Position numbers and translations under genes: made by a program
The notes under the pieces: model-generated
Databases searched by the model: none
Seen by the model: the letters and a program-made list of their open reading frames with translations, nothing else
What the model was told of the DNA's origin: nothing
Part shown: positions 44,701 to 59,700 of the stretch, piece by piece
Layout of the letters: each line of letters opens with the position of its first letter
Numbering within the stretch: position 1 is the stretch's first letter
Assembly: GCF_037975245.1 (NCBI RefSeq)
Contig: NC_092579.1
Span: forward strand, 4,798,001 to 4,862,000
Source: Apostichopus japonicus
Taxonomy: Eukaryota > Echinodermata > Holothuroidea > Aspidochirotida > Stichopodidae
Direction: 5' to 3'
Length of the DNA stretch: 64,000 bases

Positions 44701-47700
44701 CTCAAAATTCATGAAATAGATTACAGGAGCAGATGGGACTGCTATCAAATGTTACTGTAAATCGTTACAGAGTGTTCACTGATTTACACAAAGGGTAGGG
44801 TAGGGAGGGAGGAAGGCAGGGTGCGAGGAAAGAGACCGTGTGAGTACTTACTTCAGGTGTAGGTGATAGATAGTGAAGAAACATCCCAAACAACCTGCCC
44901 CAGGCAGCACCGGCCAGAAGACACGGTATGAACAGACCGCTGGGGATGCTCAGTCCGTAGGTCAGAGTTGCCAGGAGAAAGTATATCACACAAAACGGGA
45001 GAAGGGTTAGAAAACTGATGGAACCTGTCGGGAAGAAACACAAGGAGAGAAGTAGAAACTTTTATTCTGTGAATGTGCGTGTGTATATGTTTGTGTGTAT
45101 ATGTTTGTGCGTGAGATTGCTGTTGCTCTCTAGTCATTTGCAAAGACGAGAAGCATCCATTGCACAACGAATTATTCAGCATTTGATTCTCAACTCAATT
45201 CCCAAGACACAAGGGTTTTTTTCCACATCATTAGTGGGATCCAAATGGAACAAGGTCAAATGTCTTCTTTCAAATCTTAAAGCAGACATTTTACTCTAAA
45301 AGTCTTTCTTTGAGAGAAATATTGAAACTATTAAATCCCACATTAGGGTCTGGAACGACAAAACACAAGTTAAAAGTATAGTAAATATCTTGACTCGGCT
45401 AATTTTTCATATGCTTCGAAACATTTCGCTTAAGAATCTGTTTATAATCAATTCTATCATTATTGCAAATGCTTCTTTTGGGATTCTTGATGTTGGGGTC
45501 AAACTATGATTACTGATTTCAGATTGGAAAGAAATTTTGATCCTAATTAGGATGTGAGAACTGGGATCATCACTGAGGTTGATGGTTACGGGGTAATTTA
45601 CAAGACAAGGCTAGAGGCATACTTATTTCAGTCATATATAACCAAGACTACTCTACACCAGACTGTCACAGACACTTTCAGCTTAAACAACCTGACTCCA
45701 GTAAAACGGCAAAACGAATTTCTAGAATAACCAGGAAGGATTAACGTGAGACATTTCGTTCCTCACCTTCCCGAGCATGAAACAGAGTCTTCACCGACTC
45801 TTCTGGAGTTGAGAAAAACAGGGAGGCGGAGGCACTGTATTCCCCATCGCCACAAAAAAGCTGCAAGAACAAATCAAATAATTTGTAATACTGTAATACA
45901 TATGTTACTGACCTGAAGAGGCTTTTCTACGTACTTTGTGAATGGCTGACAGTCTCTTCGAAGGTATAACTGAGACATTGCTAAATAATTTGTACCACTG
46001 TAATACCTATGTTACTGACCTAAAGAGGCCTTTCTATGTACTGTGTGAATGGCTGACAGTCTCTTCCAAGGTTATATACTGAGACAGTTCACAATAAGTT
46101 GTACTACTGTAATACCTATGTTACTGACCTTAAGAGGCTTTTCTACGTACTTTGTGAATGGCTGACAGTCTCTTCCAAGGTATCTACTGCGACAATTCTA
46201 AATAATTTATAATACTGTAATACCTGTTACCTGACCTGAAGAGGGTTTTCTACGTACTTTGTGAATGGCTGACAGTCTCTTCCAAGGTATATACTGAGAC
46301 AATTCAAAATAATTTGTACTACTGTAAGAGCTATGTTACCTGACCTGAAAAGGGCTTTCTATTTATTGAGTGAATGGCTGACAGTCTCTTCCAAGATTTA
46401 TACTGAGACAATTCTAAATATAATTTGTAATACTGTAATACCTATGTTACCTGACCTGAAGAGGCTTTTCTGCGTACCGTGTGAATGGCTGACAGTCTCT
46501 TCCAAGGTATCTACTGTGACAATTCTAAATAATTTGTACTGCTGTAATACCTATATTACTGACCTGAAGAGGCTTTTCTACATACTGTGTGAATGGCTGA
46601 CAGTCTCTTTCAAGGAATATACTGAGACAATTCTAAATTACTTTTACTACTATAATACCTATATTACTGACCTGAAGAGGCTTTTCTACTGTACGTACTG
46701 TGTGAATGGCTGACAGTCTCTTCCAAGGACTATACTGAGACAATTCTAAATAACTTTTACTACTATAATACCTATATTACTGACCTGAAGAGGCTTTTCT
46801 ACTGTACGTACTGTGTGAATGGCTGACAGTCTCTTCCAAGGACTATACTGAGACAATTCTAAATAACTTTTACTACTATAATACCTATATTACTGACCTG
46901 AAGAGGCTTTTCTACTGTACGTACTGTGTGAATGGCTGACAGTCTCTTCCAAGGACTATACTGAGACAATTCTAAATAACTTTTACTACTATAATACCTA
47001 TATTACTGACCTGAAGAGGCTTTTCTACATACTGTGTGAATGGCTGACAGTCTCTTCCAAGGTATCTACTGCGACAATTCTAAATAATTTGTACTGCTGT
47101 AATACCTATGTTACCTGACCTGAAGAGGCTTTTCTATGTACTGTGTTAACGGCTGACAGTCTCTTTCAAGGAATATACTGAGACAATTCCAAATAACTTG
47201 TACTACTTTTATAACTATGTTACTGACCTGAAGAGGGTTTTCTACATACTGTGTCACCGGCTGACAGTCTTTTCCAAGGTAGATACTGAGAAAGCTGAGA
47301 GAGACGGTGAGGATTGCTATGACAATGACCTCCATGACACACATACTACCTCTATAGACATATCTGTAAGTAAATAACAGGAAGAATATTTTTATTTTTT
47401 ATTAAGTTATTTTATTCATATTTCTTTCATATATATCTGGTACAGAGATTGAAGAATAAATGACCTCGAGATTTACCGACCATTGGAAGTCAAACTTTGG
47501 CAACAAGTGGAATAAGAGTATAAGAGGGAATTTATAATGAAAATGTTTAGTTTGAATAATACTTCCAACAATAATGTCTTGTACAGATTTTAATATTGAT
47601 GTGAGTTCTCATATTATGTAATTTTTTGGTGATGTACTTTCTTACATACCTCAATAACAGTAGTTCCTTGCTGTTCTATTTTAGTGTCAGAACCTTGTAA

Positions 47701-50700
47701 CTGTATTGAATGCTCCCCAATGCAGAATGATGTCACAAAATTTCATCACATTGTGAATGAAACTACTTGTGAAAGTACCACGGACCAAACATAACACAGA
47801 GTTCTACTCACCAAAGTCATAAAAGAACAAAACAATCTACAAACATTTGAAAAGTACAAAAGAAAACGGAATGCTCCGTGCAATAGACCTTACTTCATTC
47901 TAAAAACTGTGATCTTGTAATTGATTGCATTGAAGAGCGCCCCCAACAAACCCCCGATGACACCCATCAACAGGAAGAGCAAGATCTCGTAACCATGGTA
48001 ATCGATTCCCTTGAAAATGAAAGAGAAAGAGAAAACCTGCATGGAAAACATCGTACTTGGATTTCACAGTGATCAAGAATTAAAACTGGAAAGCTGTAAA
48101 GAATGACGAGGTCAAAGGTCGGTTCAGATGAACTGAGAACATAGCCGTGTTGACGTCATAACATTAATTCTAAAGAAAAGGATATGCATGAAGCTAAGAT
48201 AATGTGGTCATAGGTCGGTTCAGCTGTAAATGAGCACAACTGATGCTACTTTGCAATAAAATGACTTAAAATAAAACTGATAAATATACAACCTGCGATG
48301 TAATTGTGACATGAAGACAAAAGAACTATTTCACTATACAATAGAATTAGAATTAGAATTAAAAAGAATTCAAACCATTGACATTCGGATACAATCTCTT
48401 TGCTCTACAGATGGAGCTATTCAGCACTACACATTGCGGCTGTTTTTCTGTAAACTGTTTGTTCACGAGAGGGCCATGTGAACATGCCCACGGTGGGACC
48501 ATGGATCAAGGATAATTTTATTAACTTAATAATACGGCACCAGATTACGTACAAGAAAAAGACTTTGATTTTGTATGTTCCAGGTGATCGATGAAGGTCT
48601 GCCAATTAAGTGATTTTAAGTCATTCCGCCATTATAATGATAACGATGATGGCAGTGATAATAATGAGAATGAAGAATAATGATGTTGACGACAACGACA
48701 ATGATGGTGGTGGAAGTTGTCCTTTCCATCGCCATCATCTGCATTTCACTGGAAACAACCCCAGCGAGTACTGTGAAGTAACCACTTTTGCCAATCCACA
48801 GTAGTTAAAATATATTGTCTTTAATTTAGAAAGAGACCTACACAGAAATAAACTTACTGTGAATTCGCCAAAATTAATAAGACCAGGGCTTGAGAGGCTC
48901 CATGGGTTGCCATTGTAGTAACTAAGGAGGACGTTGAGGGTGAACGAACAAGTCATCGAGGCAAAGAACTGCGAACGGAAATAACCAAATAAAACATGAA
49001 AGTGATGTGTTAGGGATTTGGCATCTCTGCTTGGGAAAGAATTTTAAAGGATATTTATCTGGTAGGTTCATATAAAGTCAAATTAACGATCACATTTTTC
49101 AAGAAAAGTTAAGTTATGTGTCACATGATGAGAAGGGAAGAGCACTTCTTTAGCTGATAAATTTTAATTAAGAAAGAAAGTCTCACAAGTTGTCATCACC
49201 AGCATAGAGTAAAAGAATGTTTACCATGAAAACAAGTTCTATTTGAATGTAATATATGACATATTAAATATCTCATACTTAGATATAAGGAATAAACTCT
49301 AAATTGCATTTTGGCACAACAACATCAAAATATACCAAGAGAAACTGCATCTACACCCTCCTCCCCCACCCCATCTCCCAGCAACCCTCCCCCCCACCCA
49401 TATATGCCAAATCATTTGTTTTCTTTCCAAATCCTGTATAAAGAATCCTGGCGGCAATGCCACATTTATTGTATTTACTTACAATTCTCCAAGTAAGAGA
49501 CTGGTTCCAGAAACTAGCGCCCTCTTCTAAACTGAAAAGCACACCTCCTATCGGAGCACCAAAGGCAGCCGCGACGCCCGCTGCGGCACCACCAGAGACA
49601 AAATCCCTCTTTTCGTGGTCCGTTCTGAAATCTCTGAATATCTATCAAAGAAAATTTCAACAAACTTACATCTACCTGTTTCCCTGTTGGTTGTGACGGT
49701 CTGATAAAAAAAAAATTATGATATATATTTCTTCAAAGTATATCTAGATAGTTATAAAATGGAAAATCACGAACCCTAATTAACGTGTGAAAGGTGACTT
49801 CCATATTCTCCTGCTCTGGGCCAAAAACCAAGTTTATTTGCTATTTCCAAAATTTATTTTACAATTCCCTACTCACTATTTTAACTTTGCCTTTACTGAA
49901 ACTTTAAAAACAAACTATGGATTAGGAAACTTTGAATTGAAAAAATTACCTTCAAATCCCTCCTAAATGTTGTGGATTTCCCCTGAGATACTCCGGCTGC
50001 GACCACCGATCCAGCGTGAATCATAGGTCCTTCCTGCGACAGAAATCAACAAAACGTTTGGGAAATTCAAGAGGATGTAATACAGTGAATCAAAATAACC
50101 TAGTACATTTATACTGTACTTTCAGCCAATCCTCACGTGACAGTATTTCTCAAGAGACCGTTTTGTACACAGTTTAATGTGTCGAGCAATGTCATCTGGC
50201 ATGATACAGCCCAATTAATGACATATCTTGTGGACCGGGAAAACCCTATGGAGACCAAAACCGCCATGCAAGTACTGTTTATATCAGGTTTGTATTGAGC
50301 AACATGAATCTCATATCACAACAAAACAATACTCAAAGCAAAAAATTCCAAAAATTCCCAAAATGTTAGTTTCAGCTCAAGCCCCTTCTTTCCTCCTCTG
50401 GTGCTTCCCTCACCTTCACACCCCCTACCATCCCCAACCTCCCCCACACATACAAAAACAGCTCAAATGACACATGTTCACATGTACATCATAAAAATTG
50501 AGAGTAACTTTTAAGTTTAGGAAGTGAGAATAGTTTCACCTCAGTCTTGCAAATATTGTGATAGTTTGCACACCGGTAACTTTTGTTTCCAAATATTCCT
50601 GATTTATTCTACTTAGGTAGGACCAGGGAAGGTTGATCAAGCCATCAAGTGATAATTTAGTCATAGAAACATTTCAAGTTTTATAATTTCCCAAGTTTCA

Positions 50701-53700
50701 ACAAGACATTCGTTACCTTGCCGACTGCTAAGCCACCGGACACTGCAAATATGATGCCAATGACCTTGCACAATAGGGTCTTGAAGCGCACCACGTGAGG
50801 GACTAGGACACCGTTTAAATAACATTTGATCTGTGGAATGCCACTGCCGGCAGCTACAGGCTGAAAAGGAAATGGAGAGATCGTGACAGGGTTAGTATCG
50901 ACTAACGATGTAACTGAAAGATTCAAAAAGTGCAACGAGAACGAACTATAGCTTGAATGGTGACTGCAGGCAGAATTATAGTCTTGATATGTCATAGTTT
51001 AAAAAAAGAAATTAAAGAAAAAATTGAGTATTAGTAAATGTTTCCATAGTTACTATGGTATTCAAAATAAAAAAAATAAAAAATATGCCAAAATCTCTGG
51101 AATGCTCCTTTAAGGAATAAATTGATGATGACATGTTAATATTTTTTTAAATTTTTTTTTTAAACTTTTTTTTATTATTTTTTTTTATAAATTCTAATAA
51201 CTCAACAATAACCACAACATACTCTTATAACTTCATAAAAAAAACAACAGAGCACCCTTAGATGACATTCCAATACCATTTGTCATTGACAAATTTGTAG
51301 TGTATTGTAAACCAGGCACTTGAGGTCGTAAACTTCTTATGCTTTTACTGTTGAGTTTTTTGTTGCATCAGAGGAACTGACCTAATTTTTGTCTGTGTGT
51401 TAGTCTAAGTAGTTCAGCCACTTTAAGTCATGAGCCTGAAATGTTAAAGGGCAAGTTTTCTCAAAAATTTACAAGTCGTAAAAGTACGGAAATAAGGACT
51501 CAGAGGAAAGCCTTTTAAAATGAATTTGTGTGCATAAAATCACACTTTTAAGTATTTGCATATGTGGCAATAATGAGGTTCACAATTTTTTTCCCATGTC
51601 CCGAATTACTGTAAATGTTAAGATTTTGTGTACAAAAACCCCCACCCAATTTTTGTAAATGTGCAGCAGTTAACTTTGGTCTTTTTCATACTTGCTACAA
51701 CATCTCTGCAATTGTGTAGATGTTTTGGTCATATTTTACAAATGCATTTTTTCTATTCCATAGCTCATCACTTTAATACACCTGGAAAAAAAATTCTTCA
51801 TAGAAACTTCCGTTCAACCTGACTTTACATAATAAAAAAAACTAAAAATACATATTAAATCATATATATATTTGCACACTCAATCTCGTGCACTTCATTA
51901 CACTGCTTGAAAGTTATTGCGCAACAACAGACTCCAGGAAGCCTGCATGGAATCAAATTTTGCAACCTGTTTGACAAATGAGCCTCTTCACTTCCTTCAT
52001 GGCTGAAATTACACATAAGGAAACTGAAACTAGAGTGACAACTATTTGTGCTTTTGCATTCATTTAAAAAACAAACCCTTCCTGCAGACTAATAGGAAAC
52101 CTTTTAAGGATGCTTCTACACCATACCCAAATCTGACCTCCTGATATCATCAGGAGATCAGATTACCAGTGAACCATCACATGCCTTGATCCCTACTCTG
52201 ATCCTCCCTGTGCATGGCGAGCGCTTAAGCCAAAGTGGTTTCCAGACGGATTGGGAAAGAGCAGCTCACGAGCATGCTCACTAAATGTATAAAACATTTC
52301 TGATGCTGAACAAAACACATGTGTAGGTTGTGTAATCATAATAAGGACTGCTGTGTTTGTAATGTATACAATCGAATCAGCACATTACATGTACTGCACT
52401 TAACTACAGAGGAAAGCTAGGCCTTGCCTAAGAATTCTACATCTCGACTCCAACATCCGTATCTCGGGTCACCGTTGATCCTAGAGCATTTACACTACAA
52501 AGCTTGATATCGTTCTCGGAAACTGATCCTCCCCTTGCCAAGATCAAACTCGGAGTATCAGATCCGGATCCGATCTGCATTTACACTTCAACAATTGATC
52601 TTGAGCAGAGGATCTGATCCTCAGCAGGAGATCAGATCCGGATCAAATGTAAAAAACACTCTAAGAGAACGAGGTTCATCGGGTTAAACTGTTATCAATG
52701 TAATGAAAACTAGAAAACAATGGGAGCTTGCCTGTTAATATTGAATCCACAAAATGTCTCTGTACTATATTGCATGAATTTTACATACTCTTGAAATACC
52801 ACTAGATGGGACAGATATTTAGGTTTACGTACTTTCAGTTGGTTCTACGAGTTTGGCTCAAATTGTGAAAATCAATTTTCCATCATGATGGAATGAAAGT
52901 GATAAAACTGAAAGAAAGAAAGATTCGACAACTCAATAATGGAAAGAATTGAGAGCCGATCTTGGCTATCATTACCTCACCGTAGACTACAAGCATGGCG
53001 GCCAGAAAGACAAAAACGACATCGATCCCCATCCATAAGAAAAAGGGGATCAGGATGGATATGTCATCAACTTTATGTGCAAAATCTAGTGAAAACAGAG
53101 CCGATTAAGGAAATCATCTTGCATTAGAAAGCGACCTCTTGAAGTATACCCTGACAGATTAAAACATGGATTGAGAATAATAGTATGCACTATATATGAT
53201 GATGGTGTGAAATATATGCTCTGAGAAAAAAGACAGAAAAAAAGATAAACAAAAATATATCCACAATATGCTCTCAGAACTTAATGGTAACTGCATAGGT
53301 TTGGTAGTAATTTCCTCAGGCATATAAAAAATGAGGTAGAGGGTGAAGGAAGCTCATCCCCTCCCCTCCCCCTCCCCTCCCAAAAAACATTCTGATAGCT
53401 CCCTACTCTATTCATTCCTTAGGCTTGACTTGTCAGTGCTGCAAGAACAAGATGTTTTCCAATCTTTTTTTAAGTTCAATGTTGAATGGGTAAATTATAA
53501 ACAATGACCAAGTATCCGGGAGGGGGGGGGAGCTCTAGTCTTGGGTCTGTTCATAGGGTGAAAAATATAATAATAGGGGAAAATATGAGATAAAGAATAA
53601 TGTATTCTCACTTTCAAAAGATTATCTTAAAAGCAAAACATGAAGACTTCAAAAAGGGGCTATAGTGACATAATTGTCCCCTGCGTGGAGCCTGCACTTT

Positions 53701-56700
53701 GCCGCCACTGTTTATTTGTTCTTTAAGGATACAGGAAGCCACCAATGAATACTTTGATCCTGCCAGGACATCGATGCAAATATCTACACCAGCCGCGATA
53801 GCCGCCGTGGTCATGCCAATGAGAAGCATCACAAACCATCTTTTCATCTCCAACTGCCAGATAAACTTTGGAATTTTCTACAATTGAAGGAAAACGAAAA
53901 CATTAAAACCAGAATGCAAAAATGCGTTGTGGTTTCGATGATGTAACATGAGCAGTTTTCTTCATGAATCTGACGTAATGTATAGTGGTACATGTTAACA
54001 AGGGTTTCACAATTTGACCTCTGATGACCCCAAATGACCTTTGACCTCCACCAAAAACTATAGGCTTCTTGTACTCAATGTGGTACTTTTACACACTAAA
54101 TATGAAATTTGTCTTACCTTCGTTTCTTGAGATATAGTGTTTACATTACAAGCTGGGCGTCACAAATGCACACACACACACACGCATATACACATACGCC
54201 ATCATGAATGCATAGGTTACGATTATCATCGAAACCAAAATTGATGTCGGACAATAATACATGAGAGCAGGAAATGTCTAGATAATTTGACAGCTCCAAA
54301 ACTCAGCATGCTTCATAAAAGAGAGTATGCTACATTTGCACTTATTGTAACAGTAGTTTCTAAACTATTAATCTGGAATTTCCAGAAACTATTTTGTTGT
54401 TTATAAATATTCCCTGACGTTGAGAAGGATTACATGTAGATAGTAAGGTGTTTCAGGGAGGTGAGATTTCTATGAGGGAGGCATTGAACTTAAAGCTAAA
54501 GTTTGACCAGCCCAGCTGATCAATTATCTTTACCTACACAGTTGCAACATAGGTTACTTTTTAATGTTCAATATTAAAAGTAATGATCAGGAATGTCTTG
54601 TGTATTACCTTTAGAACAATTCGATGAATGACACAAACTGGCAACATAGCCATGATTTAAACTGATGCCATATTATGTACATCACACCTGTACAGCAGCA
54701 GACAGACATGTTCATTAGTTGTGTATATATGCAGATGCGTGTACATAGTTGTGTAGCAATGGTTACACTTGTGTAGATACATGGACAATAGCTGACTAGT
54801 CTTATCTTCCTACAAAGTGGTAACCCAGGTGACTTTTTCTATTGTTTATCATTACTTACAGTGGTGGGTTTGCGGGGGGGGGGGGGGGGGGGGTGAGAGG
54901 TTCCTGTGTAATGTGCAGACAAGTCCATAGTTATGCAGACATTTTGTTTACTTGTATAGACATGTGTATACAGCTGTCCCAGACCTGTATGTGTTGTACA
55001 TATAGTAGTTCTGCGGACATGAATATATTTGTGCAGACATCTGTATATTGTGCAGATATGTGTCTATCTGTGCAGATATGTGGACATATTTGTGCAGAAA
55101 TCTACATAGTTGTTTGTATTTTAAAATTACTTGGCCAATATTTACATGTGTTCTCTGTGTGTTCAGAAATGTGTACAAAGTTTGTGCATAGTGTATAGTT
55201 GAACAAAATGTGTATAGTTGAACAAACTTGCCTTACTACATCCATTTTGCCAGACATAAAACAAACTTGCCTAGCTGTGCAATTGTGCAAACTACATGTA
55301 TAGCATTTCATCTTCAGTATAGAAACCAAACGAAAACAAAACCTGTTGAAGCTACCCGCTGGAGAGCTATAGACAACTGTAGTGATCGTTAATACTCGAT
55401 CGTTGAACTAAGTATCAAACAATTCCGCCAGTAGAGAATATAATACAATGTATGTATATACAACAAATACAACCAGGAAATAAAAGAAATTTTCTATTTT
55501 GAAGCAACGGTTTCCATCTGATCAAGTTGATAAAGTTCAAAATATGATCCTAATTGAAGAAAGTACAACCCTGTCTTACCTTTACGCCTTTACCCTTTAA
55601 AGATCATTTATCAATATTTTTTTATTTCATTTATGACATAATTTTTTGCTCAAACACTTTTGTTATGTAACTAACAAGACCAGCAACAATGCAGAAGCTC
55701 AGCTAAGCTTCTATTTGAGAAATCTGTTTTGATTGTCAATATTTCTAAGCAGTTTATCAATTTGTTTGTGCAAAAAATATTAAGACAAAGGCGAGATAAC
55801 GATGTCATTTCCTATCCTCCCACCTCCTTTTTTTCCTTGGCCTTTAATATGCTCCTTCTTAGCAGACATAGTTTGTTACAAAGTTGTAAAAATTTGTGTT
55901 GAAAAAAAAACATCAAGATAAACGTTTATTGTTTGTGTATTTTTAAGGAAATAAACACTGATAAAAGTTTGAAATAAATTTGAGAAAAGTCAAAGGCTTT
56001 AATTACTGCTAAGGTGTGTTCTTGAATATATGTAAAATGCACAGCTGCCTTTGTAATATATTTAAACCAGAATGAAAAACTGTATTGAGGTTTGATGGAT
56101 GACGTCATCATAACATAGTATGAGCCAATGGTATCCTTGTAAGATAATAGATCTTCAAAAAGTTTTGTTTATATGAGTTCTGCAGATACAGTTGACCTTT
56201 GATAAATTTTGAGATCAAATAAATTAATAGATTTATACTTAAAATGACACCTCATGAAAGTAGGAGACTTGTCAATGTTACATTTCCTTAGCTACACAAC
56301 ATTTTCACATTTAAGCCAGTTGACGTCCATGGGACAACATAGCAACCCTGAATAACAACTAAATATTTGACTTGATCAAGTCTCCCACGGGTGGAATTAT
56401 TTCCCAAAATTACAGGAAAATTTAGGTGGAAAACATTTTGCTACTCACACCAAAGTGCATACTGGTCATAAATACTATATTGAAAAAAAAATTTAATGAT
56501 CATTGCATAAAGTAACTATTAACTGAACACACAAACCACTCTAGAAACTGCAGTTAAATTGAATGCAAAATGACCAAATGGCAGCCAATCAAACACAGTG
56601 GCAAGAAGTGACAGAATTTTGACAGAATCGCATAATCTCTATACCTCAGCTGAAAGCTTACAGCTGAGCTAGTAGAATCACATTATAGTGATCGCTGTAT

Positions 56701-59700
56701 ACCAGTTTTCTTTCTTTTTTATTTTTATTTTAAATTACTTTAATTCTTATTTTAATTGCCTTTGAGGGAAAGAGTAATACTGTATGATATACATATACAG
56801 TATATCATATACTACTGTAGGGCACTTCACACATCTTTACGACTATGTGCTTTCCACTTCCCTAAGTTAAACCATCCATGTATAGTAAATATTAAACAGA
56901 AAATGAGACCAAATTTTGGCTTTGAAGAGCTATTTGCATTTCCTATTTATACCATTATATCTTCTAGGAACATCAAATCTAACGACGAAACTCTTGTGGT
57001 TTACGACTATTTGCTTTCAGCCTTCAAATGACACCACCTACGAATATTCAATATTAGACATTAAACCTAACATTGTACTTGAATATTTATCAAATTATTT
57101 GCTCTGTGTGCACCGATGAAACATCATCCAAGAAATAAGCCATTGATGTCACCTCTCAAAATGCACTTAAAAGGTTGTAAACAATGCCAAAAGTCATTTC
57201 AGCAGTAGCTCAAAGTTCTCCAGTATTGACCACGACATAAATGCTACGTAGAGAGTCAAATAATGGTCCAGTCATGCTCCACTACCACATGAATGCTACT
57301 GCCACCATCCACAAAGTATGTTTCCTCACTGAGACATTGAATGGTCTAATTAACACCCTTCCCCCAACGTCTGGAAAGTGTTTGGAGATTCAGTATCGCC
57401 GGGAAAGTCATTTTAAGAACCATCAGCAATTTTTTTAGCATAATATACAATACTGACGACAGTTAATTCCATAGGGTAAACAGTGAAAGTGCTTTCAATG
57501 ACAGACAACTCATCCTACAGTATGTAGCAGTACTTGCAATATAAGGCATGTCAATGGGAACAGAACAAAATGGAGAACGTGGTCACGGAAACAGTAACCT
57601 GAAGAACAGATAACATCAATCTTCAAACAGTTGGTGAATTTTCAGACAAACATACATACATATACATACACGAATACACACACAGTTACACGCATACACA
57701 CACAATTCACACAACATACACCTACATGCCTACATACACGCAGTACTTACATGCATTCATACATCCATAGCATACATACATAATACTGAAAACATACTGA
57801 AAGTAATAACGTCTGCCAGCCCATCCAAACATGCCATTACAAATATCAAAGTTTCGGGGAACCTAATTTATAATGGAAGAGCAATTCATCATAAATTTGC
57901 ACTTCCCACATAATAAATCCATTTATACTTGGTATTATATATACGACCTGTTTACTCGTGACTTATGACTGTACTTTACCAAAACAGTTAAAAAAACAAG
58001 AGCGAGTTTTGCAATATTTATTTATGCGATCCATATTTTATGGACTTTCACTTTCAGAATACAAAAAACCTGTGATATTGTCTTGCAACATATTCCTACA
58101 ATACAATAGCTATATATGAAACAATTTCATTGAGTAACATACATCATACAGTCTGTTCTGTTAGAGATATTCAGCAATGAGAACAGCTTGCTGTACAAAC
58201 TAGGAGATAAATATCTGTTCTCTTCTAATGGTCAATTTAATGTACAAATTGTTGTCTAGCAGTTTTGACGGCTCTAAACAGTGTCACAATATAATATAAT
58301 ATGATTCCTATGTACATATAACTGATATACATAATTGCACTTGTATGTTAAAATTTGCCCATGTTTTGCATAGCATTTTGTTAAAATTTTATTTCCTGCA
58401 TTTATCTGTTGACTATAATAAAAAAAAAACATTCATATTTCATGTCAAAAAGGACTTGATCTACTTCTCAAAAGATTCAACCTGATACTGTACTTCAGTC
58501 ATAAATGACACAGTACAGTATTACAAGAAAACACCACTTTTTGGCTATTTTTTGGGGTCAGGATTTGTTAGGAATGTTTTTCTATAATTTACCTGTTTGG
58601 CAAGTAGTTGTTCGTCTTCAGTATGGAGTTGATTCTCAATGACGTCATAGTCTGAACTCTGAAACAAAAATGTACAGAAATATGTGGAAATTATACAGTT
58701 AATACACATGTACCAAAAATATGAGAAAGCACAGGAAAAGAAACATATCCCGATTCAAGAGGTCTTTCGTGTGCAGCATACATTTTGCGACCTATTTTCT
58801 GTGATGCATCTAAAATTGTTAGTAACTGGAATACTTCAATCTTCACAACAAAAATTTGTTGCCCTGACATATGAATCTCTCTTCAAGTCTTATTGCCAAA
58901 TGTTGATCATTAGCTCATAGTCTAAATTCTCAAATCCTTTTCAAAATTTAAGAAAAAGTGTTCTCTTTGCTTCAGATCAAGTATGAGAAACCCCAGACAG
59001 CCAATCCTACACCATCTGCCCTTGACAGGCATATTTGTAACTGCACATCAGGCCTCGACAAATTTTTTGAAAACTACTTGCCAACTGTCGACCGAGTCTA
59101 AAATTCTACTGTCCAAAACGTTAAATTTACTTGGCATTTTTTCTCGCAAAGTGTTTGTTTTATATAAGCCTAGGTAGTATGGCCTAACTTAGGATATTGC
59201 GGTTTGTGTTAGTGTTACTGTTACTGTTAGTTGTTTACAGCAAAAACGATCTATTTAAATTGTGCTTCGTCAAAAGTGTTTAAAGCATGATATTCATACC
59301 TTACCCCTGTTTGAGTTGTCTTTACGCATTTATTTAAGTTTGTAGTTTTCCAGTTTGGTTACACCTATCGTGCATCATTTAGTCAATTAGTATCAAATTA
59401 TTTTCGAGCTGGTGAACAGAGCTGTTCCTCAGGACCTACTTGTAACAGTGCACTTGATAATTCTACTGTGATGTGTAACATTAGGCATTAGGCCTTTGTT
59501 GATTGGGTCGCCAGTCGCAAATTCTAGTCACCATTGGCGAGTTGGCGACCGTATTTGTCAAGGCCTGCTGCACATCGTATTTACCAACAAACCAGTGCTA
59601 TGTTTTGAAATGATTACTGCATTCATTCTGAACAGTCCATTTAATGATCTTTGTGTAAACGTAGGTTTTCCAGCCAATTTTATGAATGAGCCTCTAGTAA

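Noticed and set aside
46333-46713. 126-residue plus-strand frame in the tandem array
   Set aside because: It is the opposite strand of the amplified CLCN7 exon end. The repeats give it internal similarity but no biological support.
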